Origin: Amyloporia xantha
Lineage: Eukaryota; Basidiomycota; Agaricomycetes; Polyporales; Adustoporiaceae
DNA length: 64,000 bases
Assembly: GCA_036971615.1 (NCBI GenBank)
Contig: JAYKKR010000030.1
Span: 1-64,000 of the forward strand
Direction: 5' to 3'
Part shown: in pieces, positions 11,596 through 23,391 of the stretch
How the letters are laid out: each line of letters starts with the position of its first letter
Numbering within the stretch: position 1 is the first letter of the stretch
The notes under the pieces: generated by a model
What the model saw: only the letters and a program-made list of their open reading frames with translations
Told to the model about the DNA's origin: nothing
Database searches by the model: none
Translations under genes and position numbers: made by a program

Positions 11596-13485
11596 TCTGT
11601 CTTACCGTGCAGCAATATCTGCTTCCGTGTGTCCAAAGATGATTCGAATAGCCTCCATGTTTTAGTACGCCCAATTCGACATCTTTACTGGTTCCTCTAA
11701 TGAAGACTTGTGGATTCCAACACATTGACGACAAAACATACCTTCCTTCTGACTAACACCACTACTTCCGTCCTTATACCCAATCGGCAAGGAATTAAAA
11801 GTCAAAAGCGCCGAGTTGAGCATATTCAATCGAGCCTCTCTGAGGCTTCAACTAATACCTAATGAGCTTACTAGATATTGAGAGCCCTTGTCCGTCACCT
11901 TCGTTGGCTCTGGTTCGTAACGTCTTTTCAAGGTCATCTGCTGTTGATAACACTGACGACCTCACGATGAATTCGTGGCATACTAGCAGCAGTCCAGTTT
12001 ATATTTTAGAGGCGCCTCCACGGCATGTTCGTCTTGCAAGAGCGCCAGCCCATCATCTAGAATTCACAATTCACAACCTGGGGAACTTCTCGAAGGGGAA
12101 GCCACAATCAAATAAATCCACGAGGAATAATATGAACCGCTTCTGCAGATTGGCGTCTCGAATGATTGACCAGAGTGGCGGCTAGAAGCCCTGACGAGGT
12201 GAGCGTGACGCATATATCGGTGGCCGCATCGCTTCGGCTGCCAGTGCACAGATTTCGATGGCCTCGCCTTCGCGAAGATGCGGAAGCAGCCGTCCGATTC
12301 AATTGCGAAAGGTGATTGGCGCGCAGACGTGCAGGAATTCGGGTCGTATAGGATCGAAGCGACTCCGGAGGTGAGACCTGTATGCCATGATGACGGGGTA
12401 GCTCGCAATGTGCTATAATGAATGGCTCTGAAAAGGACCTACCATCCGATTGGCGATCTGCGACTCGGTGCAGATCAACGGGGTGGCAGGACGACATGCG
12501 GATACCGGAGCCTACCCGACCCCTCTCAGTCGAAACCCAACAGCCATTTGGCATGAGAAGAACGCGGGGGCCAGGGGTCATCCGTTCTTCCACCGTACAC
12601 GGCGCCGACGCGAAAATATGTGCATCGTGCGACCCCACCGGGAATGCTCGCAGCACGGAACGAATCTCGCGGGAGACGATCACAGTGACCCCACGTCCTC
12701 GCCGCGATGAGATGAGATGCGCGCACCGATGCAGGTTGGCGTTAGGACTTGCGGCCCCGATGGGAAGACTGCATAGACTCAGACTGAATGTGGTTCCTGC
12801 GAGATTCATGGGGAGATGGTGCCTTGGAATCCTGGGTCTCATGGGTTTCTGGACTCCCACTGCTGGGCCCGGGGTGCGGTAATTATGGCTATCATTCCCA
12901 GGACGTAGAATCGTAGAATGCGGGGAGATAGAAGTCTGAATATGAATATCGTCAAACGTAGCATGAGAATTCGATGGATTTACGGGTCCGAGTGCCAGAT
13001 ACATCGGAGTGTTGTGCTTCCAGACGTGGGTGCTTGTGTGCTCTTGGTTGCGCAGCGATGGATCTGACCGCACGTTCTAAAAATCCCTGGAAACGACGGT
13101 ACAAGCCTCCAATATAGACCCTTTCCGATGTTGCAGTGAGTCTGAATGTACTTTTCCCAGGAGTGAAGGCAGATACACGACGAGCAGTTTGTGTTAGACA
13201 CAATCCCTGTTACTGTAATCCGCATCGTTCAGCTTGCAGTTCCGTGGCGAAAAATAATAATTAATTCATGGCCGGAGTTCTCCTTAGAATATCAGGCAGA
13301 TACTACCATTTTATCCTAGTATATAGATGAAAATCATCGATGTTCATGGAAACAGATGGACCCGGATTCACAAAAAATGGGAGCCCTTCGGCGTCCGCTA
13401 GCCTCGTGTTTGCCTGAGTCACGCTGTGTACGTCAGAATCTGCGGTTCTTACCCAAGCATTTGCATTAGCGCCCATACTCTGCGT
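11596..13485. other. Unassigned region with a GC-rich block open in several frames
   Basis: From about 12,110 to 13,070 a minus frame stays open for 321 codons. A plus frame is open for 154 codons at 12,418-12,882, and other frames overlap. The products are rich in Arg, Ser and His and resemble no family I know, as expected for GC-rich DNA with few stop codons. A 107-codon plus frame at 11,862-12,185 is likewise unrecognised. I make no gene call. It could be the eroded coding part of a transposon. Confidence 0.35.
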
Positions 13486-13640
13486 CAGCATTTCAACGTG
13501 ACCCGGATCACTGCTATCAGCTTTGGCGATCAAATTAGAAAGTTCGGAATAGAAGATGCCATCGTGCGCGACGCGTTCCTTGAGCAGAACGACACGCATT
13601 GGGAGGCCCGCGCTGTTTCACCCGACGCGACTTACATGTA
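13486..13640 (+). pseudogene. Probable second, more decayed polymerase 3'-end relic
   Basis: By eye this aligns with about 5420-5570 of the polymerase gene. Shared pieces include AGCATTTC, GCGAT followed by an A/T-rich stretch matching the MKFDSSG exon, GCCATCG, and GCAGAACG at the last splice acceptor. Both copies also share an antisense frame with ELSN(F/L)IA and EML. Identity is only around 60%, with small gaps, and no sense frame survives. Chance similarity cannot be excluded without a proper alignment. Confidence 0.4.
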
Positions 13641-13952
13641 TACTGACGAGTCTAGAGTGACTTGAGACTCGTAGAAGAATATCACGTCAAGCGAAAGCTA
13701 CCAGTGGCTATCGCCGAACCCAACTCGCGGTAAGTATCCACTTCACCGTCTGCGCGAAGCCTACACGGCCGCCGTGTCCGCACGCTGGACACAACATTCG
13801 GGCACACGCGATGATAAGGATGATTGCCAATGCCATGTTGCCCATTATACAGTGTTTTGTGTCGTCATCACAGTCTACAATTGCATGCTTCTAGACAGTC
13901 CGGGTAAGGACGGCAGCCGTGCGCGCACAGGTCCCCCCTAGCCCTCCGCCAT

Positions 13953-14800
13953 CTACTTGCCGAAGACCTTGACACGCTCCTCGATGGGCTGGAACGCCTT
14001 CTCCCCGGGTGCACCTCCGGGGGTGCCGAAGGGCAGCTCGGAGATGAGGTTCCAGGTGGACGGGATGTTCCACTCGGACTTGACCTTCTGGTCGATGAGC
14101 GGGTTGTAGTGCTAGATGTCATATGAGCAAGCTGAGGATGTACGACTGCGGAGCAGGCTTACCTGGAGCGAGGCACCGAAGCCCTCGAGCTCGAGCGCCG
14201 TCCAGGTCGCGAACTGAATCATGCCGCTCGTGTGCTGTGTGATGGGGAACGCATCAGTGTCTGCGAGAGCGATGCGGTTCAACCCTAGCGACGCACCTCC
14301 GACCAGACGGGGAATGACTCCTGATAGAGCGGGAACGACTCCTGGAGCTTGCGCACGGGCGCCTGGTCCTCGAAGAAGAGGACAGTGCCGTACCCAGCCT
14401 TGAAGCTCGCGAGCTTCTTCTCCGTCGTGGGCCACTGCTCAGCGGGGACGATCGGCTTGAGGACCTCGGCGGCGAAGTCCCACAGCTTCTCGTGGTCTTT
14501 CTTGAAGAGCACGACGACGCGGCTGGACTGCGAGTTGAAGGAGGAGGGGACGTGCAGGACAATCTCCTTCACGATCTCCTCGACGCGCTCATCCGAGATG
14601 GGCGACTTGTTCGTGATGTTGTAGTAGGTGCGGCGCTGCTTAATCTCCTCGAGGAACTTTGCGGAGGCCATCGTGCGTGTCTGCTGGTGCGTGGGTGTGT
14701 GTGGTTGCGTGGAGATGCGGGTTGAAGCGGCGAGGACAGAAGAGCGGAGATGGGTTCGAGAAAGAGATGCGAGTGCGGTCCGGAAACTGGTGAGCGACAT
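13953..14800 (-). CDS. Nitroreductase family protein (Frm2/Hbn1 type)
   Basis: This is a small FMN-dependent oxidoreductase like yeast Frm2 and Hbn1, which act in oxidative and fatty-acid stress responses. Three exons (14800-14297, 14234-14163, 14111-13953) give 244 aa. The core starts at FLEEIKQRRTYYNITNKSP, with the flavin-contacting RRT typical of the family. It continues through SSFNSQSSRVV, EQWPTTEKKL, GYGTVLFFEDQAPV and FPLYQESFPVWSE, then ALELEGFGASLQHYNPLID, and closes with LPFGTPGGAPGEK. All conserved blocks are present in order. I chose the upstream Met at 14800. It adds about 43 residues rich in Arg, Ser and Thr with no acidic residue, which look like a mitochondrial presequence. 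An internal Met at 14670 (MASAKFLEE) would give the usual cytosolic length, so two products are possible. Confidence 0.92.
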
Positions 14801-17437
14801 GGTCGGCCTGCCTTTTAAATAAGCGTTGAGAGGTGCCCCTTGATATAAATCGTACTTACGATGCAATGGTGACGAAATCGACAGCGAGATTACCTGAGAT
14901 GACAGATTCAGCGCGCGCGATAATCTTATAAGCACCGGGACCCCAGTCGGCTCCCATCATTCTGCGGGCGGAAGCGCTCGTGATACCTAAACCGAAATAT
15001 TTTATTATGCGAAATATGAATCTATGGGCATATAGGGATACCCATTGGTCCTCGAGTCCATGGGTCTGTCAGGTGGACACTGTCAATATGTCAACGCAAA
15101 AGCTGTGGGAGTAATAACCTGCAAAAAATGGCACGAACTGCAGGTCCGGTTTCGAGTATTTTCTACATCACTCACCTTTGAAAGTCTTAATGATATTAGA
15201 CGCGGTTTTACGTGCTTTTACAGCTTACAGCTTCGTCACCCTGCCTTGGTGAGCTTGCGGTATACACGATCAGTTCAGAGTCTAAAAGACATATTCCGGT
15301 TCTCAAGGCCTTGGCTGCCTTGTCGGCATATTCATGCTCAGCATGAATTCAGACGCCACCGAGGTTGGCGGAGCTCTAATCTTTATCCTCATTCCGGTCT
15401 CGGGCTGCAACCTGCACCAAGCCTGCAATTGAAGTTTATGTACTCCAGATACACATGTGAGCATGCCATTACATTCAATCTTGAAGAAACGAAAGACCCT
15501 CTGCTATTGACCAATAAAAAGTAACAGGAGGCATGGTATACGTACCATGTAATGCCATGACAATTATGGGACACACCGGGGTCCTCCCCCCGTTGTATCC
15601 GTGGGAGTGATCATAGACGGGTTAGAGCCTTCGCGGTCTTCTTGATCGTGTCGTCCTGAGATCGCAGGCGCTGTGAATGCAAGGACTGCTTTGGAGCACG
15701 GCGCACAGCAGACAACGTGGTGAGTTCACAGGCGTGCTCGCTTCCCGAGCAATCCGGACATATCATCACTCGTTGGCCAGGCAAGGGGGAAAAGCTGAGA
15801 GGTTTATGCTTCATTCAGCAGGTGTTATCGCCGCTGTGGACCAATACGTTCTCGAAGGGGCTAATCGATCACGTCAGGTCCGGGTGCGATCGTTCTGTTC
15901 TAGGACATCTGGTGGACTCGTTTGTTATTGGCGGACAGCCCCTGCAAGTCCGGATATCCCTGCGCTATGTGCTACTACTACTGCTGTAGGTGCACTCTCG
16001 AGTACAGGTCGTCCTAGGGCCAGTTGTTCCAATTATCTGCCTGCGTGCTATATAGCACATCGGCCCTCGGTACTAAGGCGTACCCCGCGCATCCATCAGA
16101 CGTCGTCCACAGGCATTGTACATCGGTCAGTGCATGTGATCACCCTTTCTTGAAAGGTGCATTGAGGTCTCATGCGCGCGGTTCGCCCAGTCCTCTTTCA
16201 GTATGATCCGTCCACGGGCTTCGTTGGTGCATGCTAGAGAGCGTACTAGCTACCCACGCTCGGGCGACTCCTTTGGCAACCGACGTCCCCAGCTTGCAGG
16301 CCATGACAAAGCCCTGTCGTAATTACGCATTTCTGTTACGTGATATAACGAACAACATTGCCCGTGCCAACAGGACTCTTGTCTAGGTGTCACAACATAG
16401 CTGTTCAAGTTGTATCGTTTGGATCGCATTCATCCAAGCACCTGCTTGCTTAGTTTTTCAGACACGGCTCAATCTTATCTGTGCTGCGCAGAGTATGGCT
16501 CGTAAGGCTGTGTATTAATCTTTGGTGCTTGCGAGCCATTTGGGGGTCCGTGACTTTTTCATACAGACTGGATACATGTACAAGCAATCAACTGAGCTTT
16601 TCGAAAATTTGCCAGCTCTGTGGTTGCCACAGAGTAAGCGTCCAAAACATGCAGTTCCGGCGAGCGCGAATTAAATAAGCGACGAGAATCGAACAGCCTT
16701 AATTATGAATGGTGATTTTTGTGTCACTATGAAACAAGTCGGTGGCGGCTAACTCGTTCGAAAAACCAATATTCGTCAGCCTTCTGTGGGTGACGAACAG
16801 GTTCCCAGTAAGCATTGTGTGCATTATGTGAGATGCGCAAATCATATGCTGGCTCAGCCTGGCTGCGAATATAATGTAGTGCTGCAAATGGATGATGCCA
16901 TCTACGTTTTCCATCACCTCATGCAACGAGAGCGCTGCTTGGCAACAGCGTTGCAGGACAGCTGTCGGCCAAGACCAATATATCGCTGATTTCAGAGATG
17001 TAGCGAACATAACAGATAACATCCGAGAGAACCGTAGTTCTAACAACGCCCATTAATAACTTCTGACCGGGACCGAGCCTGAAGCTATTTATCTTCTCCC
17101 GTCACTTATCGCTGCGTACCTAGAGCTATTCTCAGACCTCGGACAGTTCCCTTCGGAAGGGATGTTAAAATAGGAACGCTGGTTCTCAGCTTGTTCCTGT
17201 GAATTCCGCTCTGGGACAGTGTGAAACTTCTAATTGGTGGGCGTACATCACATTCCGGACGCGATCATGTGATCGCGTCTCCTGCTTTTGAACCGATCCG
17301 CCCCGCGGTTCGGAATTAAAGCTATCGGTGGTGAGCGCCTATGCTTCCCCGCATTTTGGACCCGATCGTCCGACGTCAAGGTCGACTTAACCTTGGAGGG
17401 AATTGACCAAGACTACTTCATTGCTGCGTGATTGAAC
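14801..17437. other. No recognisable gene
   Basis: Open frames up to 159 codons occur (for example plus 15,045-15,524), but they have no family signature, no plausible splice pattern and heavy overlap between frames. The last few hundred bases upstream of 17,438 should hold the promoter of the glutaryl-CoA dehydrogenase gene. I see no repeats or RNA genes. Confidence 0.45.
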
Positions 17438-19722
17438 ATGTCTCTCAGGCTCTGTCATCGTTCACTTCAGCCCTTTACTAGTACTCTTATCTCCAGTCGA
17501 ACTACGTGCCTTTCACACCCATGGAGAAGGGCAGCGTCGTCCAGTTCAAGTAAGCGAGTGAGTGCAATACTTTAAAGGGGCTCGCACTGATGTACATCGT
17601 CTTTATACGAATAAGAATATGCGAAATTCAATTGGGAGGTACGTGATGTCCGTACTGTGAGGGGGCACAGCTCGTTTGACCCGGCGATGTTCAGGACCCT
17701 CTCGACATTGAAGGCCTCCTGACGGAAGAAGAAATTGCTATTCGGTGCGTTCGTCTTATATCCAGGGGGGACTTGCCAACCTCATAAAGCACTTCATATA
17801 CAGTGATACTGCTCGTGCGTTCTGCCAGGCTAGTCAATATTTTGCTGGTCGCAAGGGTGTGTCGCCGAGTGTTGATGTACGGCTTGCCAGTAGGAGAACC
17901 TTCTTCCTCGCGTATTGGAGGCGCAACGCACCGAGCGTAAGTCTTACGGATTGAGATATTTTATGGAGACAAGTTGATCACTCTCTTAAGAGTTCAACCA
18001 CGACATCCTACCGTCAATGGGTGCCCTGGGCTTCCTGGGGCCTACCATTCAAGGCTACGGCTGCGCCGGCGTGAGCAGCGTGGCATACGGGCTCATAGCG
18101 CGAGAAGTTGAGCGGTATGTCTATGTGCCCCTTTCTCCTTCAAGTTATGTCTCGTTTGATCTCCGGTTGTTGTGACACCTCATGCATATTATCTTATATC
18201 TCCACCCGCCGTTAATATATGACATCGGTGTAGGGTTGACTCCGGCTACCGCTCGACCTCCTCTGTCCAATCATCCCTCGTCATGCACCCCATCAACGAG
18301 TTTGGAAGCGAGGCGCAGAAGGAGAAGTATCTCCCGCGGTTAGGTAGGTCTTGTGCTTCATATGCCTATAATGCCGTACTGCACAGGGGTTAACGAATCA
18401 TTCAGCCAAGGGCGAACTCATCGGGTGCTTCGTACGTCCGCCGTTCCACTTTGACGTTGTGGAGTGCAGATGACTTACTGCGCAGGTACTCTTCTCAGGG
18501 CCTCACTGAGCCTAACCATGGTTCGGATCCGGCTGGCATGGAGACGACCGCGGAAGAGGTGGACGGCGGGTTTGTCCTGAACGGTGCGAAGACATGGATC
18601 AGCAACGCACCTGTAGCGTGAGCACCTAGTAGCACCGCAACTAACCGACATCTTATGAGCTTCTGAATCTATCTGCATCGCCTTGTAGAGACGTCTTCAT
18701 TATCTGGGCGCGCTGCAAGTGGGACGAGAAAGTGCGCGGGTTCATCCTCGAGAAGGTACGTGCAGTACGTGTGTGTGTGACGATACTACAATTCGAACGC
18801 GCTCGCAGGGCATGAAGGGCCTCTCGGCGCCCGCTATCAAGCACAAACTCGCACTGCGATGCTCAGTGACGGGGTCTATCTTCATGGACAGTGTACGGGT
18901 TGGGCACGACGCGCTCCTGCCCAAGGTGAAGGGCCTTGGCGGGCCGTTCTCCTGCCTGAATAATGCACGGTAGCGTATCTCTCCCGTCATATCATGTGCC
19001 GTGGATTGAGGCGGGGGCGCTGTTGAACCAGATTCGGCATCTCGTGGGGCGCCATCGGCGCGCTCGAGGACTGCATCGAGCGCACGCGCGCATATGCGCT
19101 GGAACGGCATCAGTTCGGGCGGCCGCTCGCGTCGTTCCAGCTCGTGCAGAAAAAGCTCGTGGACGCGCAGACGGAGGCGGTGCTTGGTCTTCACGCGAGC
19201 CTGCAGGTATGTGTGGGCCGCCACGCGGCCTGTGTCTCCTCTGTGTGTGGGCCTAGGGCTGACGGGTAGGCCGCCGTGCGCAGGTCGGCCGCCTTAAGGA
19301 TGCGGGGAAGCTCGCGCCGGAGATGATCAGCATGGTTAAGCGGAATAACTGTGGGAAGGCGCTGGAGCACTCGCGGAGGGTCCTGGACATCCTGGGTGGG
19401 AACGCGTGTTCGGATGAGTACGTCGTGTTTGCTATGCGTATGCCTGGGAGAGAGATTTCTGAATCTATCGCGCTTCACGCAGGTACCATGTTGGACGACA
19501 TGTCGCGAATCTGCAAGTGGTGAACACTTATGAAGGTATGGCGCACGTGTTGCTTGTATTCGTAGGTCGCTGTTGCTGATGCTAGTTTCTCGTGTTCAGG
19601 AACCTATGTGAGTGCGTGGCATGTACTTGACGATGCAAGTGCTCATAGGCTGTGGCTTATAGGACATCCATACGCTTATCCTGGGGAAAGCGCTGACGGG
19701 AATCCAGGCGTTTGCGAACTAG
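17438..19722 (+). CDS. GCDH: Glutaryl-CoA dehydrogenase, mitochondrial
   Basis: The enzyme oxidises and decarboxylates glutaryl-CoA to crotonyl-CoA in lysine and tryptophan breakdown, using FAD in the mitochondrial matrix. I read 16 exons: 17438-17549, 17616-17638, 17695-17744, 17804-17828, 17894-17936, 17991-18114, 18234-18343, 18406-18431, 18499-18617, 18689-18755, 18809-18969, 19032-19206, 19284-19417, 19483-19535, 19600-19607 and 19663-19722. The product is 429 aa, close to human GCDH. Residues 1-35 are an Arg/Ser-rich mitochondrial presequence. [39 protein letters not shown], GGPFGxLNNAR-type sequence ([11 protein letters not shown]), [18 protein letters not shown] and KRNNCGKAL are all family blocks. 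The catalytic base Glu407 lies in VNTYEGTYDIH, the GCDH-specific end. Exon 15 is only 8 nt, and intron 4 seems to start with GC. Confidence 0.95.
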
Positions 19723-20463
19723 CCATGGCAACATGTAAAACAGCGTAGCTGCAATGAATGGCATGCGAGTAAGTTTGGTTGCATGAAACACATGGTGTCG
19801 TGCAGCAAAGAATCAATGGGACTGCTGTTTTACTACATCATGCATGGTGGAGGGTTTCTCTGGAAGTTGTCCACTGACCGATAAGATTGCGGCGAGTCAG
19901 ATGCTCAGGTCAGGAAGGAACCCCAAACTTAACCCATTGAATATACGCACCCTGTTGTCTCTATCATCGACACATCTTCTCTTCTGGGGCCCTCTCCGTA
20001 TTACACTACTGTCAGTCACTCTGGGGGAGACAGCACGTGACATTATTCACGTGAAACCGTCACACCGCGATTGATTCTGTCATTCTGTCAGATGGCCATG
20101 GTGCTGGGACGACTCTCTTGTATGCACTTCCAATAGGCTCGTTTAGTGCTCTTGGGCATTGTCCTGAACGTCTTAGAACGAGAGGACTGTATCTGCTACC
20201 GAGTACGACCTGTCTTCCTGAGACTGTCTGATTGTGTCACCAGCTAGGGGCTCGGCAACATCGGCATGCAGCTGGCCACTTGACTCTCTTCCGTCGTTCG
20301 GACCGTGATAAGTCCTGCGACATACAAATTTGAGGCCGCCCGTCTAAAGCGTGTTCTGCTGGAACGATATAAAGTCTTTACTCGTGTGAATGCCTCCGCT
20401 GCAAATTCTCGTCGTCCTTCAAGTCGCCTTGCAGCAGCGCGCAGCGTCAGGGTCTCACGAACG
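19723..20463. other. Intergenic spacer
   Basis: This 741-bp spacer lies between two co-directional plus genes and should contain the GCDH terminator and the MFS promoter. The polymer ATATAAAG at about 20,367 is a TATA-like sequence roughly 95 bp before the MFS start codon. The open frame of the MFS gene extends upstream without a stop, but no ATG precedes 20464 in a convincing context. Confidence 0.4.
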
Positions 20464-23252
20464 ATGTCTGAATCGGCACACGACCAGATTCACGAAACTG
20501 ACACGCCTTTGACGTATAGCATACCCACAGATACAATACCCAATGATCCACCAGAAAAGGAGCGGGCAGTTGGGGAAGAAAAAACGCGTGCTGCAGACGT
20601 TATTTCGCTCACTGATCAGACAAACTTGCTGCCCTTCAAAAAAGTCGTGTCTGTCTTCTGCGGGCTGTCCTTGTGCCTTCTTGTCTCCACACTGGATTCG
20701 ACTATGGTCGCCACTGCACTCCCTACGATTTCGAACGCGTTCAACGCCGGCGCCGTCGTCTCCTGGGTGCCCTCTTCGTACCTCCTCACTTCGACCGCAT
20801 TTCAGCCCCTCTGTAAGTCTTGCTTTCTCGTTTACACATGCGCTGACATTGGCCCGTACCTTGCAGATGGCCGTTTCAGCGACATATTCGGTCGCAAGGC
20901 CAGCCTGTGTCTCTCCATGACCATATTCATGTTCGGCAGCATCCTCGCGGGCTTCTCGCGCTCGATCATCCAGCTCATCGTCTTTCGCGGCATCGCAGGC
21001 GCAGGCGGCGGTGCCATCGTGAGCATGGGCCAGATTATCATCTCGGATATTGTCAGTCTTCGTGACCGGTGCGTCCCCCTTCGCAAAGTCTCTTGTGTTT
21101 TCTGGCTTTTCGAAGGCAAAGAGTGGATCAGTGTTGACATGGACATGCCATCCCGCGTACTGCACCTGTAGGGGGAAGTATCAGGGTATCATCGGTGTTG
21201 TCGTCGCGTTCGGGTTTGCCATTGGCCCGCTGATTGGGGGTGTGCTCTCAGAGAAAGCCAGCTGGCGGGTGCGTTGTATTATTCAGTTACCTAGGAAATC
21301 GACGCATATAGTGACCTTTGACGCATGCAATGTAGTGGTGCTTCTGGGTGACCCCGCCAATATCGTTCACGGCCATGTGCGCCGTGTTGCTAGTCCTACC
21401 GCAGAAACATGTCGAAGGCAACTTCCGCAGGTACGCTCTTATTCCCTTGTACTGCGTATATGCAGTTACGTGAGCTCATTCTGTCATTTATATCCGATGG
21501 CTAACAGGAAGCTCCTCGCCGTTGACTATTTCGGTGCGGTGCTCACTCTGGCAGGCTGCACGCTCGTGCTACTGCCGCTCATTTGGGTACGTCACGTCGT
21601 GTCTCCACCCCTCCTGACCACACGCGTCCGTGAAAAGTGTTACTTACTTTGGGCCACATATCTTCTCATCAGGGCGGCGTGACGTTCCCGTGGACATCTG
21701 CAGTTGTCCTCGCGCCCCTGTTCTCGGGCGTGCTTGTCGTCTCGTTATTCTGCTTCTGGGAATGGAAGGGCGCGCGGCTGCCCATCGTGCCTAGTGCGTG
21801 TTTCGTCCGTTTTCGTCCGTTCGCGTCCTGCATAGACCTTGACTCGGGCGCCGCCGTTGTTCAGTGTACATATTCAAGCATATCACGGTGACGGGAGTAT
21901 ACGTCACCATGTTCGTGAAGTACGTAGACCCACCTTTTTTCCTCGGGTACTTGTCGTCGCTTGATGCGAGCATGCCGCGTCGTTTCTGATGCTGACTGTC
22001 CCCCACCACAATTCTATATTGCAAATCCACAGCGGGATGATTTTCTACTCAGCGCTATTCTATCTTCCGCAATTCTTCCAAGTCGCCCTTGGGTACTCGC
22101 CCATCCGCTCCGGCGTCTTCCTCTTCCCCGTTCTCGTGAGCCAGACCACCGCCAGTTTTGTTGCAGTGCGTGCCTTCTTTGTTTGTGTATGTGATGTGCG
22201 CCCCTCAGAAGAGCGGCTGCTGTTTGCCGAATGCGTTATAGGGCCAACTCGTCAGTAGGACAGGGCGGTATCGGGTGCGTCGCCCTTGTATCTGCTCTCG
22301 TCGCGTCTAACCTACTCATCTGTCCACGATTATAATTTAATGGCGGCGTAGACCATCATTCACACCGGTTTCTCGGTATGGGCGATCGGATGCGGGTGTC
22401 TGTCGACGGTGACGAGTAGCACGCACAAGGGGCTTCTCGTGTTCTTTATGCTTCTCTCTGGTCTCGGTGCAGGACAGGTGAGTGGGGTGCCCTACTTTCG
22501 TATGCGTGCGAGGGTGAAAGAAGCAGCTACTGATGTGTTGGTCTGTTCTGTGCGCAGACTTTACAGACGACAACGGTTGCCGCGCAGGCCAGCGTGTCTA
22601 GAAAGGACATGTCCGTCGTGACGGCCGTACGCAATGTGCGTATTTATGTCATTGCAGATCATTACGCTCACTGAAGAGGTATACCTCGTGGCCACCCAAA
22701 GTTTGTCCGTCTGCTCGGCGGCACGTTGTCGCTTGCGTTGGGCGCAACCATCATGTGCGCATCACGCATGTCCATCATCGTCTGCTCATCTCCATCTCAC
22801 TTAACTCCAATTATCTCGCTCACAGTAACAACTCCCTGCGTTCCTCAATGACGAAAATCGGCCTCCCATCGTCCACCATCAAGACAATCGTGGATGACCC
22901 CACCCTCCTCGGTGCGCGCCTCTCGTCAACAAATTCCTCCTCGAACCCGCTGGCGGCCCTTGGTATCACACCCGCCCTGGCGGCACAGATCCTGGATGGG
23001 TACACCCACGGCTTCCGCACGGTGTTCATCATGAACGCGTGCCTCGCCGCCGTGGCGACGCTCGCGAGCGTGCTTATGATCCGTCACAAAGAGCTATCAA
23101 GGGGCGACGAGGACCGGCTCCGCGCCGCGGCGAAGGCAGAAGACGCGAGCGAAAAGGCTGGAAGCGACGTGAAAATACTAGAAGCTGACCCACAGGATGT
23201 GGAGATGGGTACACTTAGTCGGAACTTAGATGCTAAGAAAGAGAGCGTGTAA
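20464..23252 (+). CDS. MFS transporter, DHA2 (14-helix drug:H+ antiporter) family
   Basis: This is a proton-driven exporter of the plasma or vacuolar membrane; the substrate cannot be told from sequence. Thirteen exons are read: 20464-20812, 20867-21068, 21172-21268, 21336-21430, 21508-21586, 21673-21793, 21865-21919, 22033-22165, 22242-22274, 22352-22477, 22558-22635, 22702-22754 and 22826-23252. They give 615 aa. The first ~60 residues are polar. Helix 1 holds the family motif LSLCLLVSTLDSTMVATALP. YGRFSDIFGRK between helices 2 and 3 is MFS motif A. GFAIGPLIGG in helix 5 is the antiporter motif C. About 14 hydrophobic spans follow, with a long loop before the last helix and a charged C-terminal tail. 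The last exon converges on GCN1 with only 139 bp between stops. I see no damage. Confidence 0.92.
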
Positions 23253-23391
23253 GGTAGCAGCAGACCTGGGAACTTGGTACACGGTCTAGAGATGATACTA
23301 TCATTGTCGTTGTTTACATTGGTCGTGCGTCATTACTGTCATCCGTACATCATGTCCGACATCACCCTTGTATACTACAAATGTGTGTGCA

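Noticed and set aside
12108..13073. 321-codon minus frame as a gene
   Set aside because: Arg/Ser/His-rich, with no family signature, overlapped by other open frames; kept only as a finding.
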